A program made the position numbers and the translations under genes. From the NCBI GenBank assembly GCA_963777285.1, contig CAVZPR010000002.1:1-64000 (forward strand): a stretch of DNA of 64,000 nt. Direction: 5' to 3'. The notes beneath the pieces are model-generated. The model made no database searches. It was not told the DNA's origin and saw nothing but the letters and a program-made list of their open reading frames with translations. This document shows, piece after piece, positions 51,976 to 61,096 of the stretch (the stretch's first letter is position 1; each line of letters begins with the position of its first letter). This stretch comes from JAFARE01 sp963777285 (GTDB taxonomy: Bacteria > Chloroflexota > Dormibacteria > Aeolococcales > Aeolococcaceae).

Positions 51976-52673
51976 TCAACCACCGGGCATCTCCGGACGG
52001 ACGTGCCGCCACGCGATCGGGGCGTCGATCGGCTCGCCGTCTGACCCGTAGTACGTCCGCCGTACCGCTTCCGGTGCTGCTCCTGGGACCTCGACGATCT
52101 CGATCGGGAAGTCGTAAGCGGTGCTAGGAGGTTGGTGAGCACGTCGTAGACCTTCGTGCGCAGGAACGCGGCGTCGACGTGCGCGTCGTAGCGCCGGTAC
52201 TGCTTGGTGAAGGTGGGGTTGCCCCTGCCGCCGGTGGCCAGCAGCACCCCCGGCTGCACCGCCTCGAGGTGCTGCGACGCCGCCAGCCAAAGCTCCGCGT
52301 GCCGAGCCGGCGGCGACCAGCCGACAAGGAACTCGCTGGGGACGGGGAGCGCGCCGAGCGCGGCGCCCTCGGCAGCGGCCTGCTGGGTCAGCAGCTGCGC
52401 GATGCCACCCGCCAGCTCGCCGGCGAACTTGGCCACCGCTTCGGTCGTGCCAGTCCAGCGACGCAGGACATCAAGGAAGGCGCCGTCCGTGGTGTCCGTG
52501 ACCCACATGCCGGTGTGCGCGACGACGAGGATGCCGTCACGCACGGCGTACGTTGTGACTTTGGGCGCAACCGCGGTCACAACCTCGTCGTCTGCGGGGC
52601 GGGTCAGATGGATCTTCGAGTCGGCCCCGAAGAACAACGAGGCGCCGTCGGTCCCCGCCATGGCGATCGACAT
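51976..52673 (-). pseudogene. Ntn-hydrolase/proteasome-subunit-like protein, frameshifted near 52126
   Basis: The N-terminal text resembles the beta-sheet face of Ntn hydrolases: SIAMAGTDGASLFFGADSKI, VAPKVTTYAVRDGILVVAHT, then FLVGWSPPARHAELWLAASQ. The main frame loses sense after KVYDVLTNLL, whereas the next frame continues STAYDFPIEIVEVPGAAPEA, RRTYYGSDGEPIDAPIAW to a stop at 51976. One indel near 52126 explains both. The catalytic residue is not certain because the N-terminal Thr/Ser would need processing. It may be a self-contained peptidase-like protein of unknown role. Confidence 0.5.
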
Positions 52674-52703
52674 CGAGCGTGGTCCTGCCTGGTGCGTCTG
52701 CGG

Positions 52704-53540
52704 CTATTGCCAGGGTTCCAGGACGCAGAGTAGGTCCTCGAACTTTTGGTAGCTGCGGGCGTGGGAACTCGGCCACCGCAATGCGTCGGTTGGCGCTGGC
52801 CAGATCTGCCGCAGCGCGTTGCCCAGGGGGCCATCGAACCAGAGCAGCGGCTGCACGCGGGCCTCGTAGCTGTGGCCGAACACGAGCGCGGCGAGGTTCT
52901 TGATGCTTAGTGTGGCGGCGTAGCCGGGCTGCTGCGGGAGCACTACGCCGTTGGGCAGCGCGATGTTGATGTGGTCGAGGCGCAGTCGCCGGTAACGGAC
53001 GCCGCGCGGTGTGGCGCGAGGCGGCCGGTCGTCGTGCGAGCACGGAGCGATGAGCACCTGCATCGTCTGCGCCGGCCGCCCGGTCCGGTGCAGCTCGCGC
53101 CGGTCGGCCTCAGGGATCGCCCAGCCCGGGTAGCGGTCGTCGATCCAGCCGCCAGTCATGACCGTCATGGCCAGCCAGGGGGCGATGAGCTCCTGGGTGG
53201 CGCTGTCGAGCACGAGCTCCTCGTCGCCGCGGAAGAGCGGTGATAGGTATCGCCGGACGCGCTCCTGCAGTCGGCTCATCCACTCGCCAGTGCAGGTGAA
53301 GCAGACGATCTTGGGACGGATGCTGGTGGTCTTGCGCCGACGCTCTCGCCAGGAGCCGGAGAAGCCGAAGACGCCCATCATCTCGGTGCCCTCCATGCCG
53401 AGTTCCGGGACCTCGGCGGGCAGCCAGCGCGACCAGACGTGCTCCTCGGTGAGCGGTGGCGGCGTGCCGCAGAAGATGCAGGCCGAGGCGATGCGGCCGC
53501 CGCGGCGGCGAACGGTCGGGGTCGGGTACTGGACGCGGCG
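52704..53540 (-). pseudogene. zinc-binding HNH-like protein, 5'-truncated by an RHS scar
   Basis: The frame includes ACIFCGTPPPLTEEHVWSRW, KIVCFTCTGEWMSRLQERV, LIAPWLAMTVMTGGWIDDRY and YRRLRLDHINIALPNGVVLP. The CxxC-EHVWxRW-CxxC pattern is that of small HNH-related zinc proteins. An in-frame ATG exists only at 53396, after the first CxxC. Upstream the frame runs into the RHS-derived fragment at 53545 with no start codon, so the 5' end has been lost. The C-terminal end looks natural. Confidence 0.55.
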
Positions 53541-53544
53541 CTGA

Positions 53545-53666
53545 CGCCCAGGCCATTGAACGAAAGCGGGAAGCGCAGATCCAGGTCACCGCTGATCTGC
53601 GGAGCCGCGTGCAGGATCACCAGCGCCTTCACATGGGGACCGCGGCTCACGGCGGTCCAGTTGTTA
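53545..53666 (-). pseudogene. scar of a second RHS gene (two distant segments joined)
   Basis: The minus-strand frame reads NNWTAVSRGPH directly followed by VKALVILHAAPQISGDLDLR and FPLSFNGLGV. In the intact RHS protein the first segment lies near residue 107 and the second near residue 263, so about 145 codons are deleted between them. DNA identity to 18408-18500 is high but not complete. Nothing else of this RHS gene remains nearby. Confidence 0.8.
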
Positions 53667-54265
53667 TCACAGTAGTTGTGTGCGCGCAATCCTGACCCAA
53701 AGCTGTCTTTTACAAACATCGTTGACAATGCGATCGCTGATGGGTACGCGCTCCTCTGCGCCGCTGTCGGGGTTGTGGCTGATGAAGAGACTGCTCGACG
53801 CTCTGCGCACGGCGCAACTCGACTACTTCGACGCGACGTCGCATCACGTCGCTCCCTCCGAGCGGTGGCGGCTCAGCGGCCGTGGACATGGGCCCTGACC
53901 CCAATTGGGCCGCCACATCCTCACATGTGGGACGCCCGCGCTTATGGGCACTATCGAACCGTAACGCGCGCTACTACGTGCTCTCTTGCTCAATCGCACT
54001 GCGGCTCAGAACTGCTACGCATCACGGCGACGTTGGCTCTCACGGCGAACTCTGGTCCGGTAGTATGCCACGCCTGCGCGCTTCGCGACTGTTCCGAGAG
54101 AACCTCTCTCCCCATCGCCAGCCATTCATTGCCGCGGAGATCTGCATAACCAGTACGCCGGTTTCGCTTCCGCGGGGGCCATGAAAATGGAGATCGCCGC
54201 TAACGCGACAGTGACCAAGCTTTCGGCCCTGAATCGCCCCTCTACGCAACGCAACCGTCGCCGAC
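53667..54265. other. about 600 bp without a convincing gene
   Basis: A short rightward frame near 53780 (MKRLLDALRTAQLDYFDAT) reads plausibly for about 40 codons but has no recognisable domain. Otherwise nothing is seen. The region probably contains debris of the deleted RHS locus. Confidence 0.4.
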
Positions 54266-54880
54266 CTAGTGTGCGCTGTCCTGCGTTGAGCTGAACGAGT
54301 TGCCTGCCAGGCTGAAGTACGCCAGAGTCCCACTCGAATCGGCGAGCTCAATGGTCGATCCATTGATCGACCTGATGGTGAGGAGCCCGCTGAGTGATGC
54401 GTCGGTAAACACGCCCACCGGTGCATAGGAGACGCCGCAACCTTCGCTTGCAACGCTCTCCGTGTACACATCGACCGCTGCTGTGCCGCCTGACACCGTG
54501 GCGACCCCCGTCTCGCCCGACCAAACCGCGAATGTGGTAGCGCCGCCAGCTGAGCCCGCCCAGCTACTGACTGCGTAGAACTCCGCTGCAGATCCGAACG
54601 GACCTCCCTGGCCACCAACATGAATCTGACTATCTGGGTAAGGGAGCATCACGGCCGGCGTACAAACCGGCGTTTGCACGGCTGGAGGCGTCGCTTCGGG
54701 GAGCTTGGTCGCCCTCGGCGCCGCCTGGGCTGACTGAATTTCGTTCTGGATGTTCAGTTCCTCTTGCTGCTTGGTCGTGACAGCTGAGGATTGCGATTCG
54801 GCTAGGACGCCAGCGATCGCTGCGGCCAACGCAGCCAGCCCGGCGACAGCCGACAGTCGCCGCTTGAGCTTGGTGGTCAC
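54266..54880 (-). CDS. secreted or anchored hypothetical protein
   Basis: The 204-residue protein, read from a GTG, has a basic start and a signal/anchor (LSAVAGLAALAAAIAGVLA), a Gln/Glu-rich helix, a Pro-rich linker and a C-terminal strand-rich domain (DSQIHVGGQGGPFGSAAEFY, FAVWSGETGVATVSGGTAAV, LLTIRSINGSTIELADSSG). Two Cys (CTPAV and GCGVS) could pair outside the cell. The family is unknown. It follows the larger secreted protein at 54890 by 9 bp, so the two probably work or are made together. Confidence 0.6.
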   Translation of the reverse strand: MTTKLKRRLSAVAGLAALAAAIAGVLAESQSSAVTTKQQEELNIQNEIQSAQAAPRATKLPEATPPAVQTPVCTPAVMLPYPDSQIHVGGQGGPFGSAAEFYAVSSWAGSAGGATTFAVWSGETGVATVSGGTAAVDVYTESVASEGCGVSYAPVGVFTDASLSGLLTIRSINGSTIELADSSGTLAYFSLAGNSFSSTQDSAH

Positions 54881-54889
54881 GCGCTAGCC

Positions 54890-55912
54890 TCAGTCATGAT
54901 GGATCTGATCTGAATAGGTCATCGCGATGTTGGTATGCGAGTCCCTCTCCAAGTCGTTTGAGAGGTCGTCCCAGGCTTCCGTCGAAGTGTTGGTGCTGCC
55001 GTCCAAGTCGTGCTCGTCCAGCGGCCCCTGGAACGTCAGAGCCTCCGAGGACTGTTCGTAATACCCGTAACGCGAGATGTTCCACCATTGGTCAGCATTG
55101 GCCTGATGGTAGATCTCGGGCTGTGGAAACGCCAGCCGGACGCCCCAGCTCTTGTCCCAAACGCCGTACTGATTCCATCCCCCGTTGCAGCTGTAGCCGT
55201 TGCCCGATGAGTAGCTGGTCTGCGAACAACCCCCAGCGTCGCCATAGTCGAGGTAGGAAACAGCGTTAGAGTTAGACGTGTAACCGTTGTCCCACGCGAG
55301 CGTAGCGGTCTGACCGCCGAATTCGGTCTCCATATCGCTACCGCCCCACACGTTGACCTGCGAACCGTAGCCGTTGGTCTGGACCCAGTTATAGACGGTC
55401 CGCACAACCTGCGACCAGGTGAAGCCGCCGTCGTAAGCGTTGGTTGAGTCGTTGTACATGCCGTCCACGTTGTCGTTGCTCGATCCAACCGCCAACCGCA
55501 GAATCGTTGTCGAGTCGCTGCCGGTGCCTTCGTAATACCCATAAGCGAACTGCTCCGCCATTGCCTCGGTCTGCGAGTAGCTAATGGTGCCGTCGTGAAA
55601 CGGTAGTCGCGTCTCATTCTGATTCGGGACCTGCGATCCAAAGTCCAGGATCACCTCGCTATTGCTCAGGTCCTTTTGTCGCGCCTGACCCTCTTCCCAG
55701 CCACGCGCGTACGCCCATGACGTTGTGGCGTTGTTGGCCGTGATGTACCACGAATAGACACCGACGTCCGTCGGCAACCCCTGCGCAGCGTATGCCGGCG
55801 CGCTCCTGAACTCAGCCACCGTGGAAGCGGCCGCCCCGAGCGACAGCGCGAGGAGTACGAAACGCGTCAGCTGTTTTCGGCGTAGCCGGCAAAGCCCAAA
55901 AGCTCTCAACAC
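54890..55912 (-). CDS. secreted hypothetical protein, glycosidase-like appearance
   Basis: From the GTG at 55912 the 340-residue precursor has a good signal peptide (RRKQLTRFVLLALSLGAAAS, cleavage after PAYAAQ). A Trp/Tyr/Gly-rich exported domain follows: LPTDVGVYSWYITANNATTS, SQVVRTVYNWVQTNGYGSQV, NVWGGSDMETEF, GVWDKSWGVRLAFPQPEIYH. Asp/Glu and aromatic residues at strand ends recall TIM-barrel exoproteins, but no glycosidase motif can be named. It is divergent from the sigma-factor gene and could be one of its targets. Confidence 0.6.
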   Translation of the reverse strand: MLRAFGLCRLRRKQLTRFVLLALSLGAAASTVAEFRSAPAYAAQGLPTDVGVYSWYITANNATTSWAYARGWEEGQARQKDLSNSEVILDFGSQVPNQNETRLPFHDGTISYSQTEAMAEQFAYGYYEGTGSDSTTILRLAVGSSNDNVDGMYNDSTNAYDGGFTWSQVVRTVYNWVQTNGYGSQVNVWGGSDMETEFGGQTATLAWDNGYTSNSNAVSYLDYGDAGGCSQTSYSSGNGYSCNGGWNQYGVWDKSWGVRLAFPQPEIYHQANADQWWNISRYGYYEQSSEALTFQGPLDEHDLDGSTNTSTEAWDDLSNDLERDSHTNIAMTYSDQIHHD

Positions 55913-56162
55913 CAACTGCCGCGCCCTGGTCCGCTCCCCCCTCTCGGACCCGACTCTGGAGCAACCGAGCTCCGGGCCCACCAACGCATGCCACGCTTGG
56001 CGAGGGGGATCCTGGCAGGTTCCATCCCCTCTGTCAACTCGCATCAATGGCCCGTCCAACCGGTCTCCAAGGGCTGTCGCCAGTCTGTTACCGCTGCCCG
56101 GTAAGAGAATGCTGTGCCCCCTCCGTTATTCAGGTGTGATCGCCGACCTAGGAGCTCTCGTC

Positions 56163-56657
56163 ATGGCGTCTGCCGAGGACCGCACCAGCTTCGACGCGGC
56201 CGTGAGTTTGGAGGCGCGTCGGCTTTTCACGCTTGCCATGACGATCCTCGCCGACCCGGCGGAGGCTGAAGATGTCGTGCAAGAGACCTTCCTCGTTGCC
56301 TGGCGCAACTGGTCCAAGGTTGGCGATTCCGACTCTCTGTCAGCCTGGCTAACTCGCGTATGCGTCAATCGATGCATCGACTTCCGCCGAGCCCTGTTGC
56401 GCCGGCGTACGTCCGTAACCGCCCTCGCAGATCGCGTCTCACGCAGCTCCGCTCCGGATCTCGCGCCGGATATGGCTGACTTCCAGCGTGCCTACTTGCG
56501 CCTCTCGAGAAAGCAACGGACCGCCTTTGCCCTGCATTTTCATCACGGGTACACGCTCGACGAGTGCGCTGCTCTAATGGGCTGCAGACCCGGCACCGCT
56601 CGCAGCCACCTGGCACGCGCCGTGGCTCGGCTTCGCAAAGAGATGGACGATGCCTAG
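56163..56657 (+). CDS. ECF-type RNA polymerase sigma factor
   Basis: The 164-residue protein has both ECF domains. Sigma-2 reads RLFTLAMTILADPAEAEDVV, QETFLVAWRNWSKV, LSAWLTRVCVNRCIDFRRAL. Sigma-4 reads YLRLSRKQRTAFALHFHHGY, TLDECAALMGCRPGTARSHL, ARAVARLRKEM. The ATG at 56163 is preceded by AGGAG nine bases upstream; a GTG at 56136 is the alternative. Its stop overlaps the start of the next gene by 8 bp. That gene encodes a membrane protein with an extracytoplasmic propeller, likely its regulator. It is divergent from the secreted-protein operon. Confidence 0.9.
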   Translation: MASAEDRTSFDAAVSLEARRLFTLAMTILADPAEAEDVVQETFLVAWRNWSKVGDSDSLSAWLTRVCVNRCIDFRRALLRRRTSVTALADRVSRSSAPDLAPDMADFQRAYLRLSRKQRTAFALHFHHGYTLDECAALMGCRPGTARSHLARAVARLRKEMDDA

Positions 56658-58048
56658 ACGCCCGCTCCCCCATCAGTCGCCGGGCTTGCAGCCGCTGGCG
56701 CAAAGCTATCTGCGTCATCTCAGCGACCGAGAACCCCCCGCGAGCCTGGCGAGGGACGTGATCGCTCGCGTCACCGATAGCCCCCGGCGGAAGTGGCGAC
56801 TGCTCCCGTCGCTTGCCATTGTCATGGCTGTCGCGGCGGCGATGACGGCGGTCATCGTCTCTCTTCACCTGGTCATAACTGGCCGCCAAATGCCCGCATC
56901 CTCCGGCCGGCCGGCAACAGCCACGCCCCCGTTCCCGACTCGCAGCTCGGGACCGAGTCCAACCCCCAGTTCAACCGCCGTCGTAACCGTGCAAGACGTC
57001 GTCTTCAGCGATGCGCTTGACGGCTGGGCAGCGGGCACGGCGTGCGATTCAGCGGCCGGCACTTGCGCGATCGTCGTTGACTTCGAGCCACGACGGCGGT
57101 GGCACCTGGAGCACACCGGTCCAGATCGGACATGTCGATGAGCCGTCTGGCGCTCCGCCGCCAGCTGACATCCAGATCCGCGTCGATGTTTCGGAGATTT
57201 ACGTATCGGGTCCAGGCATTTTCGAGAGCAACGATGCAGGCCAGACCTGGGTGCAGTCCTACTCTGCTCCGATCCGCGACCTTGAAGCAATCGGCGGCAC
57301 CGCTTGGGCGGTGGGCGGTTGCTCGTCATCAGATCCCATCTCTCAATGCACCCTGCTGGAGACCACTAGTGGCTCCAGCCCCTGGGGTCCTGCCCCGCAA
57401 CAGCCCGACTTCGGTAGCATGGCGCAGGCGAGCGCGGCTTCCATAGAGCTTGACCGAACCACCGCACAAGACGCCTATCTCTTAGTTGGTGGCAGTGAGG
57501 GCGGCGCGCTGTTCGTAACTCACGATGGTGGGTCGGATTGGACACGGCGTTCCTCTCCCTGCACGACCCTACCTGGCGTCGGACTTCAGAACGCTTCCGG
57601 CACTACGTGGGTGCTATGTGGCGGCGAAGGCGGCGCGGGCATCGGACCGAAGCTGGTGTATGTGTCGAACGATGAAGGTCAAAGCTGGGAGTTGCGTGCT
57701 AGCGATCTGGGCAGCAGCCCCGCCGGGACGATCGCAGCGTCAGGTTATGCCGACAGCCTGGCATTAGCCGACTCAACTACGGCCACTATTGGAACTCAGC
57801 GCGGCGGCCTCCTGCATACGGTCGACGGCGGTCACACCTGGAGCGAAGTGGGCTCCTCTGGTACCTGCCTGGGGCAAGGCAACGGCGTCAATGTGCTGTC
57901 TTTCGTGTCACCGTCGTTCGGTTGGGCCATTGAAGACAACGCCTCGGGCGGCGCCGCGTGTCCCATTCTTGTTAGTACGGCGGATGGCGGTGCCACCTGG
58001 CAGGCAGATGGCGCTCCCCTGGGGTGGTCGGCTGTGCAAGGACCATGA
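56650..58048 (+). pseudogene. membrane-anchored beta-propeller (BNR/Ycf48-like) protein, one frameshift near 57080
   Basis: The N-terminal ~45 residues are cytoplasmic and helical (SYLRHLSDREPPASLARDVI), followed by a membrane span (LLPSLAIVMAVAAAMTAVIV) and a Pro/Ser/Thr-rich stalk. A propeller domain starts at VQDVVFSDALDGWAAGTACD, then in the next frame repeats TSSHDGGGTWSTPV, SNDAGQTWVQSYS, FVTHDGGSDWTRRS, VSNDEGQSWELRA, HTVDGGHTWSEVG and STADGGATWQADG. Asp-box-like DGGxTW motifs occur six or more times. One indel at about 57074-57085 splits the gene. Coupling to an ECF sigma factor suggests an anti-sigma or signal sensor. Confidence 0.75.
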
Positions 58049-58238
58049 TGGCTGCCAAGCCTGACCACTGCATTCCCAGCGTGCCGCGCGCCTCGCAGCC
58101 ACGCGAGCGCATGACGCGACAAACGCACACCTGCGCGGCTGAGTCAGCACACTCTTTCCTCCCACGGTCAACTCAGCACGCCGGATGCGTGCGCGTGTCT
58201 ATCACCCGTAATGGTTCAGCCACGCGGGCGAAAGTGAA

Positions 58239-58760
58239 ATGCGGACTTCTTTAAGACTCCTCACTATCGTCGCTGGCCTTGGAGCGACCGGAGGATTGAT
58301 CACGGCTGCGGTGCTGCTTCCATCCCTCGTCAAGCTCGCCCCAATCGGTGCACTGCTTCTATTTGTCCCTGCCTTGGCCCGCGTAGCAGTTATCGTCCTA
58401 GTGGGTGGTTTTGGCTCAGCCTACCGGAGTGACGGCATCGATGCCGCACCTGCGTCCAGTACACCGCCGTACAGTGTTTCACCGGCTGCGGATGCGCCGC
58501 GCTCGCCGGGAGCGGAAGCGACCACCCCCGCCGCACCAACCGCAGCGCCACCGAGCTGGTCGATTTCCCCGCAGTATGCGCCGCCAACAGAGCGAGCGCC
58601 ACAAGGCGGTCGCCTTCCCGGACACCCGCGCGAGAGAGCTCCGACGATCACCCGCGGTCCATCCCGCGACGCTGGGAGGCCGCCAGCCCCGCTCTCCCCA
58701 TCGCCACGAACACCAGCACCTGGGCGACGTCGGCGAAGGGAACGAGGAAGTGGTCGTTGA
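58239..58760 (+). CDS. small membrane protein with disordered tail
   Basis: Two hydrophobic segments (LLTIVAGLGATGGLITAAVLL and IGALLLFVPALARVAVIVLV) are followed by about 105 residues rich in Ala, Pro, Ser and Arg with no fold. The first 65 residues are probably real; the C-terminal half may be disordered or overrun. No ribosome site is strong. The family is unknown. Confidence 0.42.
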   Translation: MRTSLRLLTIVAGLGATGGLITAAVLLPSLVKLAPIGALLLFVPALARVAVIVLVGGFGSAYRSDGIDAAPASSTPPYSVSPAADAPRSPGAEATTPAAPTAAPPSWSISPQYAPPTERAPQGGRLPGHPRERAPTITRGPSRDAGRPPAPLSPSPRTPAPGRRRRRERGSGR

Positions 58761-59082
58761 AGAGCTTGGCCAGGTTGGTGCTGTCGGCGAGTACTGCCCG
58801 AATCAGCGCGACCATCGCCAGCCCACCGGATCGCGGCGATCGCTGGCGCGCACCGTGGGCCCACCGCCGAGCGAGCTCGGAGCGGCGGCGGGCGGCTGCG
58901 GCGGTGCGGTAGGTTGGGCGGGTTGGAGGGGTTTCCGCTGCCTCAGCTGCCGAATCGACGAGGCGTCGAGGGTGAACCGCACGATGCGCATAGCGCGACA
59001 CCGTAGCCGCTTTTTGCTTACATAGCGCTTACACTTTGGCCTATCAGGTACTGATGTCTTTCTTTCATCCCCTGCTCACGGT

Positions 59083-59745
59083 GTGACTAGTCGCGCTGAC
59101 GTCCTTATCCTCGAGGACAACCCCACTGAGCTCACGGAGATCGCGACGGTCACCGAAGCCTCAGGATTGGCGACTCTCGCCACGCGCTCGCCGGCGCAAG
59201 CGGTGCGCCTGCTTCGCGCCAACGATCCCACGTTGGCCATCGTGGATTGGAACATGCGGCTCTCGCCCGACCAGGAGCAGACCGCGGAAACCGTGCTCCG
59301 CGTGCTGGCCCGGGAGCATCCCGATACCTACACGATCGTCTTCGCCATCCGAGCCGGCACGGACATGGATCTGCAGGAGCGAATCGCCGCCGCGCATCCC
59401 GGAGCCATAACGCATGACAAGCGCCAGGGGCTTCCCAGCCTGCTGGCGCGGGTGCGCACGCTGTTGCAGCGCAAGGTGGGCGACCTGAGAATCGACCGCG
59501 GGACAGTGGTGCATGTACCGACAGGGCAGCGCTATCGGAACAAGTGGGCGGTCCGGTTGCTGTGCAGTTATCCGGATGCCGCCCAAGCGGCGCGCAACTC
59601 AGCTGCGTACATGTCCATGTACCGGTTCAACCTCTGGCTGGACGAGGTCGGCTCCAACGTCGTAATGGTGTCCGAAGGCGCTGCCTTCTATCACCTCGAG
59701 GTCACCCTGACAGGGAGAAGCAGGCGTGCGGCTCGCCGCCGCTGA
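59083..59745 (+). CDS. atypical response regulator
   Basis: The 220-residue protein has an N-terminal receiver domain (about 1-130): acidic pair in DVLILEDNPTELTE, phospho-acceptor Asp in TLAIVDWNMRLSPDQEQTAE, and the family's Thr/Ser region TIVFAIRAGTDMD, where the usual Lys seems shifted to THDKRQG. The C-terminal ~85 residues are not a standard output domain but read as a small helical DNA- or protein-binding part (VRLLCSYPDAAQAARNSAAY, MYRFNLWLDEVGSNVVMVSE). It overlaps the next gene by 20 bp, so both are made together. The start is the GTG at 59083. Confidence 0.72.
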   Translation: MTSRADVLILEDNPTELTEIATVTEASGLATLATRSPAQAVRLLRANDPTLAIVDWNMRLSPDQEQTAETVLRVLAREHPDTYTIVFAIRAGTDMDLQERIAAAHPGAITHDKRQGLPSLLARVRTLLQRKVGDLRIDRGTVVHVPTGQRYRNKWAVRLLCSYPDAAQAARNSAAYMSMYRFNLWLDEVGSNVVMVSEGAAFYHLEVTLTGRSRRAARRR

Positions 59746-61036
59746 TGTCGCTGCGCTCCCGCTCGCGGTGGCGCTCGTCGACCATGATGGCGCGCTCCTG
59801 GCCAGCTCACCTGAGTGGTGCGGTAGCGGCCTGGGTGCCGTCCGCTACCGGCTCCCGACGGCCTCACTCATCGTGGCCACGGAACAACAGGACGCCGTTA
59901 TCGCCGACGTCTTGCGGGAGTTGGTGGATGCGCTCACTTCTGCTGCCGACGCGAGTCATGCGGGCAAACGGCGTCGGCTTGACGCGTTGGCCACAAGCGT
60001 CGCACTCGTGGCTGGTCTGCCGCGACTGCGCGAGGGCACGACCCTTGACGTCGTGGACAACCTGAGCGCGCTTCTAGCTGCGGTTAGCACCACCCCTGTG
60101 ACCGTGATCCAGCGCAACACAGGGACGGTCGCGGACGCCTCGCTGGCGGCCCTGGCGCTGCGTCAGCTTGTCGTCAATGCGCGGCGCCACGACGACGCGA
60201 TGCAGGTCACACTCACCATCGACGCAGGCCCGACGTTCACCCTCGAGTGGAAGGGCAGGCCTATCGCCGAGAGTGTGAGCACATCACGTCACCAAGCTGA
60301 TCGCGACCGCTGGGGACTCGGGTTCGTCCGCCAGGCGATGGATGCGCTGGGCGGCGTCTACCTCGCGCCTCGGGCTGCGGCTGGTGCCACCCAGCTGAGG
60401 GCGGTGCTTGCGATCGATCGATCTCCTCGGCTGCAGCTCCCCCTCGCGGCTCTCCGCGATGGCGTCGTGACCCGCGCCTCGCCGGCTTGGGACGAGGAGA
60501 CGCACGCCACGCCCGGTTCTGCGGTGCCGGAGCGATGGATCAAGGTGACAGAGGCGTCAGCCCAGGCACCCGGCACCATCGCCAAAGACGGTTCGCGGCG
60601 GGCTCGCACGGTGGCTCGGACAACCTGGATGGCGATACCGGCGGAAGGGACCACAGACCGGGCTCGGGATGTCATCCGCGGCCTCGACCACGAACGCGAT
60701 CTGCTGGACGCGCCCGAGCCATTCGCTACCGCGATCCACGGGCTCGCGGAAGTCCTGGCACTCCTGCTCGGAGACAAGCCGCGCCGGGTGACGCCAGCGG
60801 CTTTCAACGCGGAGTACCCGCGGATGGCGGCCGAGTTGCAGGCACCCTCGCTGCCGCGAGCATTCAGCGGCGACGCCGCGCCAGAGCCGGCGCTGGTCGC
60901 GTTCCTCGCTGCACGTTTCGCAACTGGCGTGCACCTCGCCAACGGGCGCTTGCACATGCATCTCGACCAGGCTCGTCATACCAACTCCCTCGCCAATCGG
61001 CTCGCGGGTACCGATGGCCTGCTGACGCTCCCGTGA
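59726..61036 (+). CDS. GHKL ATPase-like partner of the response regulator
   Basis: The 436-residue protein has a histidine-kinase-type ATP-binding region: N-box-like ALRQLVVNARRHDDAMQVTL (about 148-167) and a G2-like DRWGLGFVRQAMDALGGVYL (about 193-212), ending ATQLRAVLAI. A canonical dimerisation His motif is not apparent upstream (AGKRRRLDALATSVALVAGL occupies that place). The C-terminal ~200 residues are helical and unknown. It could be an unusual kinase, a phosphatase or an ATP-binding regulator. The overlap with the response regulator gene and the unusual features of both suggest a private signalling pair. Confidence 0.65.
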   Translation: MRLAAADVAALPLAVALVDHDGALLASSPEWCGSGLGAVRYRLPTASLIVATEQQDAVIADVLRELVDALTSAADASHAGKRRRLDALATSVALVAGLPRLREGTTLDVVDNLSALLAAVSTTPVTVIQRNTGTVADASLAALALRQLVVNARRHDDAMQVTLTIDAGPTFTLEWKGRPIAESVSTSRHQADRDRWGLGFVRQAMDALGGVYLAPRAAAGATQLRAVLAIDRSPRLQLPLAALRDGVVTRASPAWDEETHATPGSAVPERWIKVTEASAQAPGTIAKDGSRRARTVARTTWMAIPAEGTTDRARDVIRGLDHERDLLDAPEPFATAIHGLAEVLALLLGDKPRRVTPAAFNAEYPRMAAELQAPSLPRAFSGDAAPEPALVAFLAARFATGVHLANGRLHMHLDQARHTNSLANRLAGTDGLLTLP

Positions 61037-61096
61037 CCATGCATGCCTTTCGAGGCAAGCGCGTTGACTGCGCACCAGTCATGCCCGTGCACTGAT

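Noticed and set aside
53378..53728. A 116-codon gene
   Set aside because: Only its central part is meaningful, as an RHS remnant; both ends are out-of-frame readings of neighbouring DNA.
58648..59001. Leftward 117-codon frame near the sigma operon
   Set aside because: Arg/Ala-rich text, converging with another ORF, no ribosome site and no domain; too weak to call.
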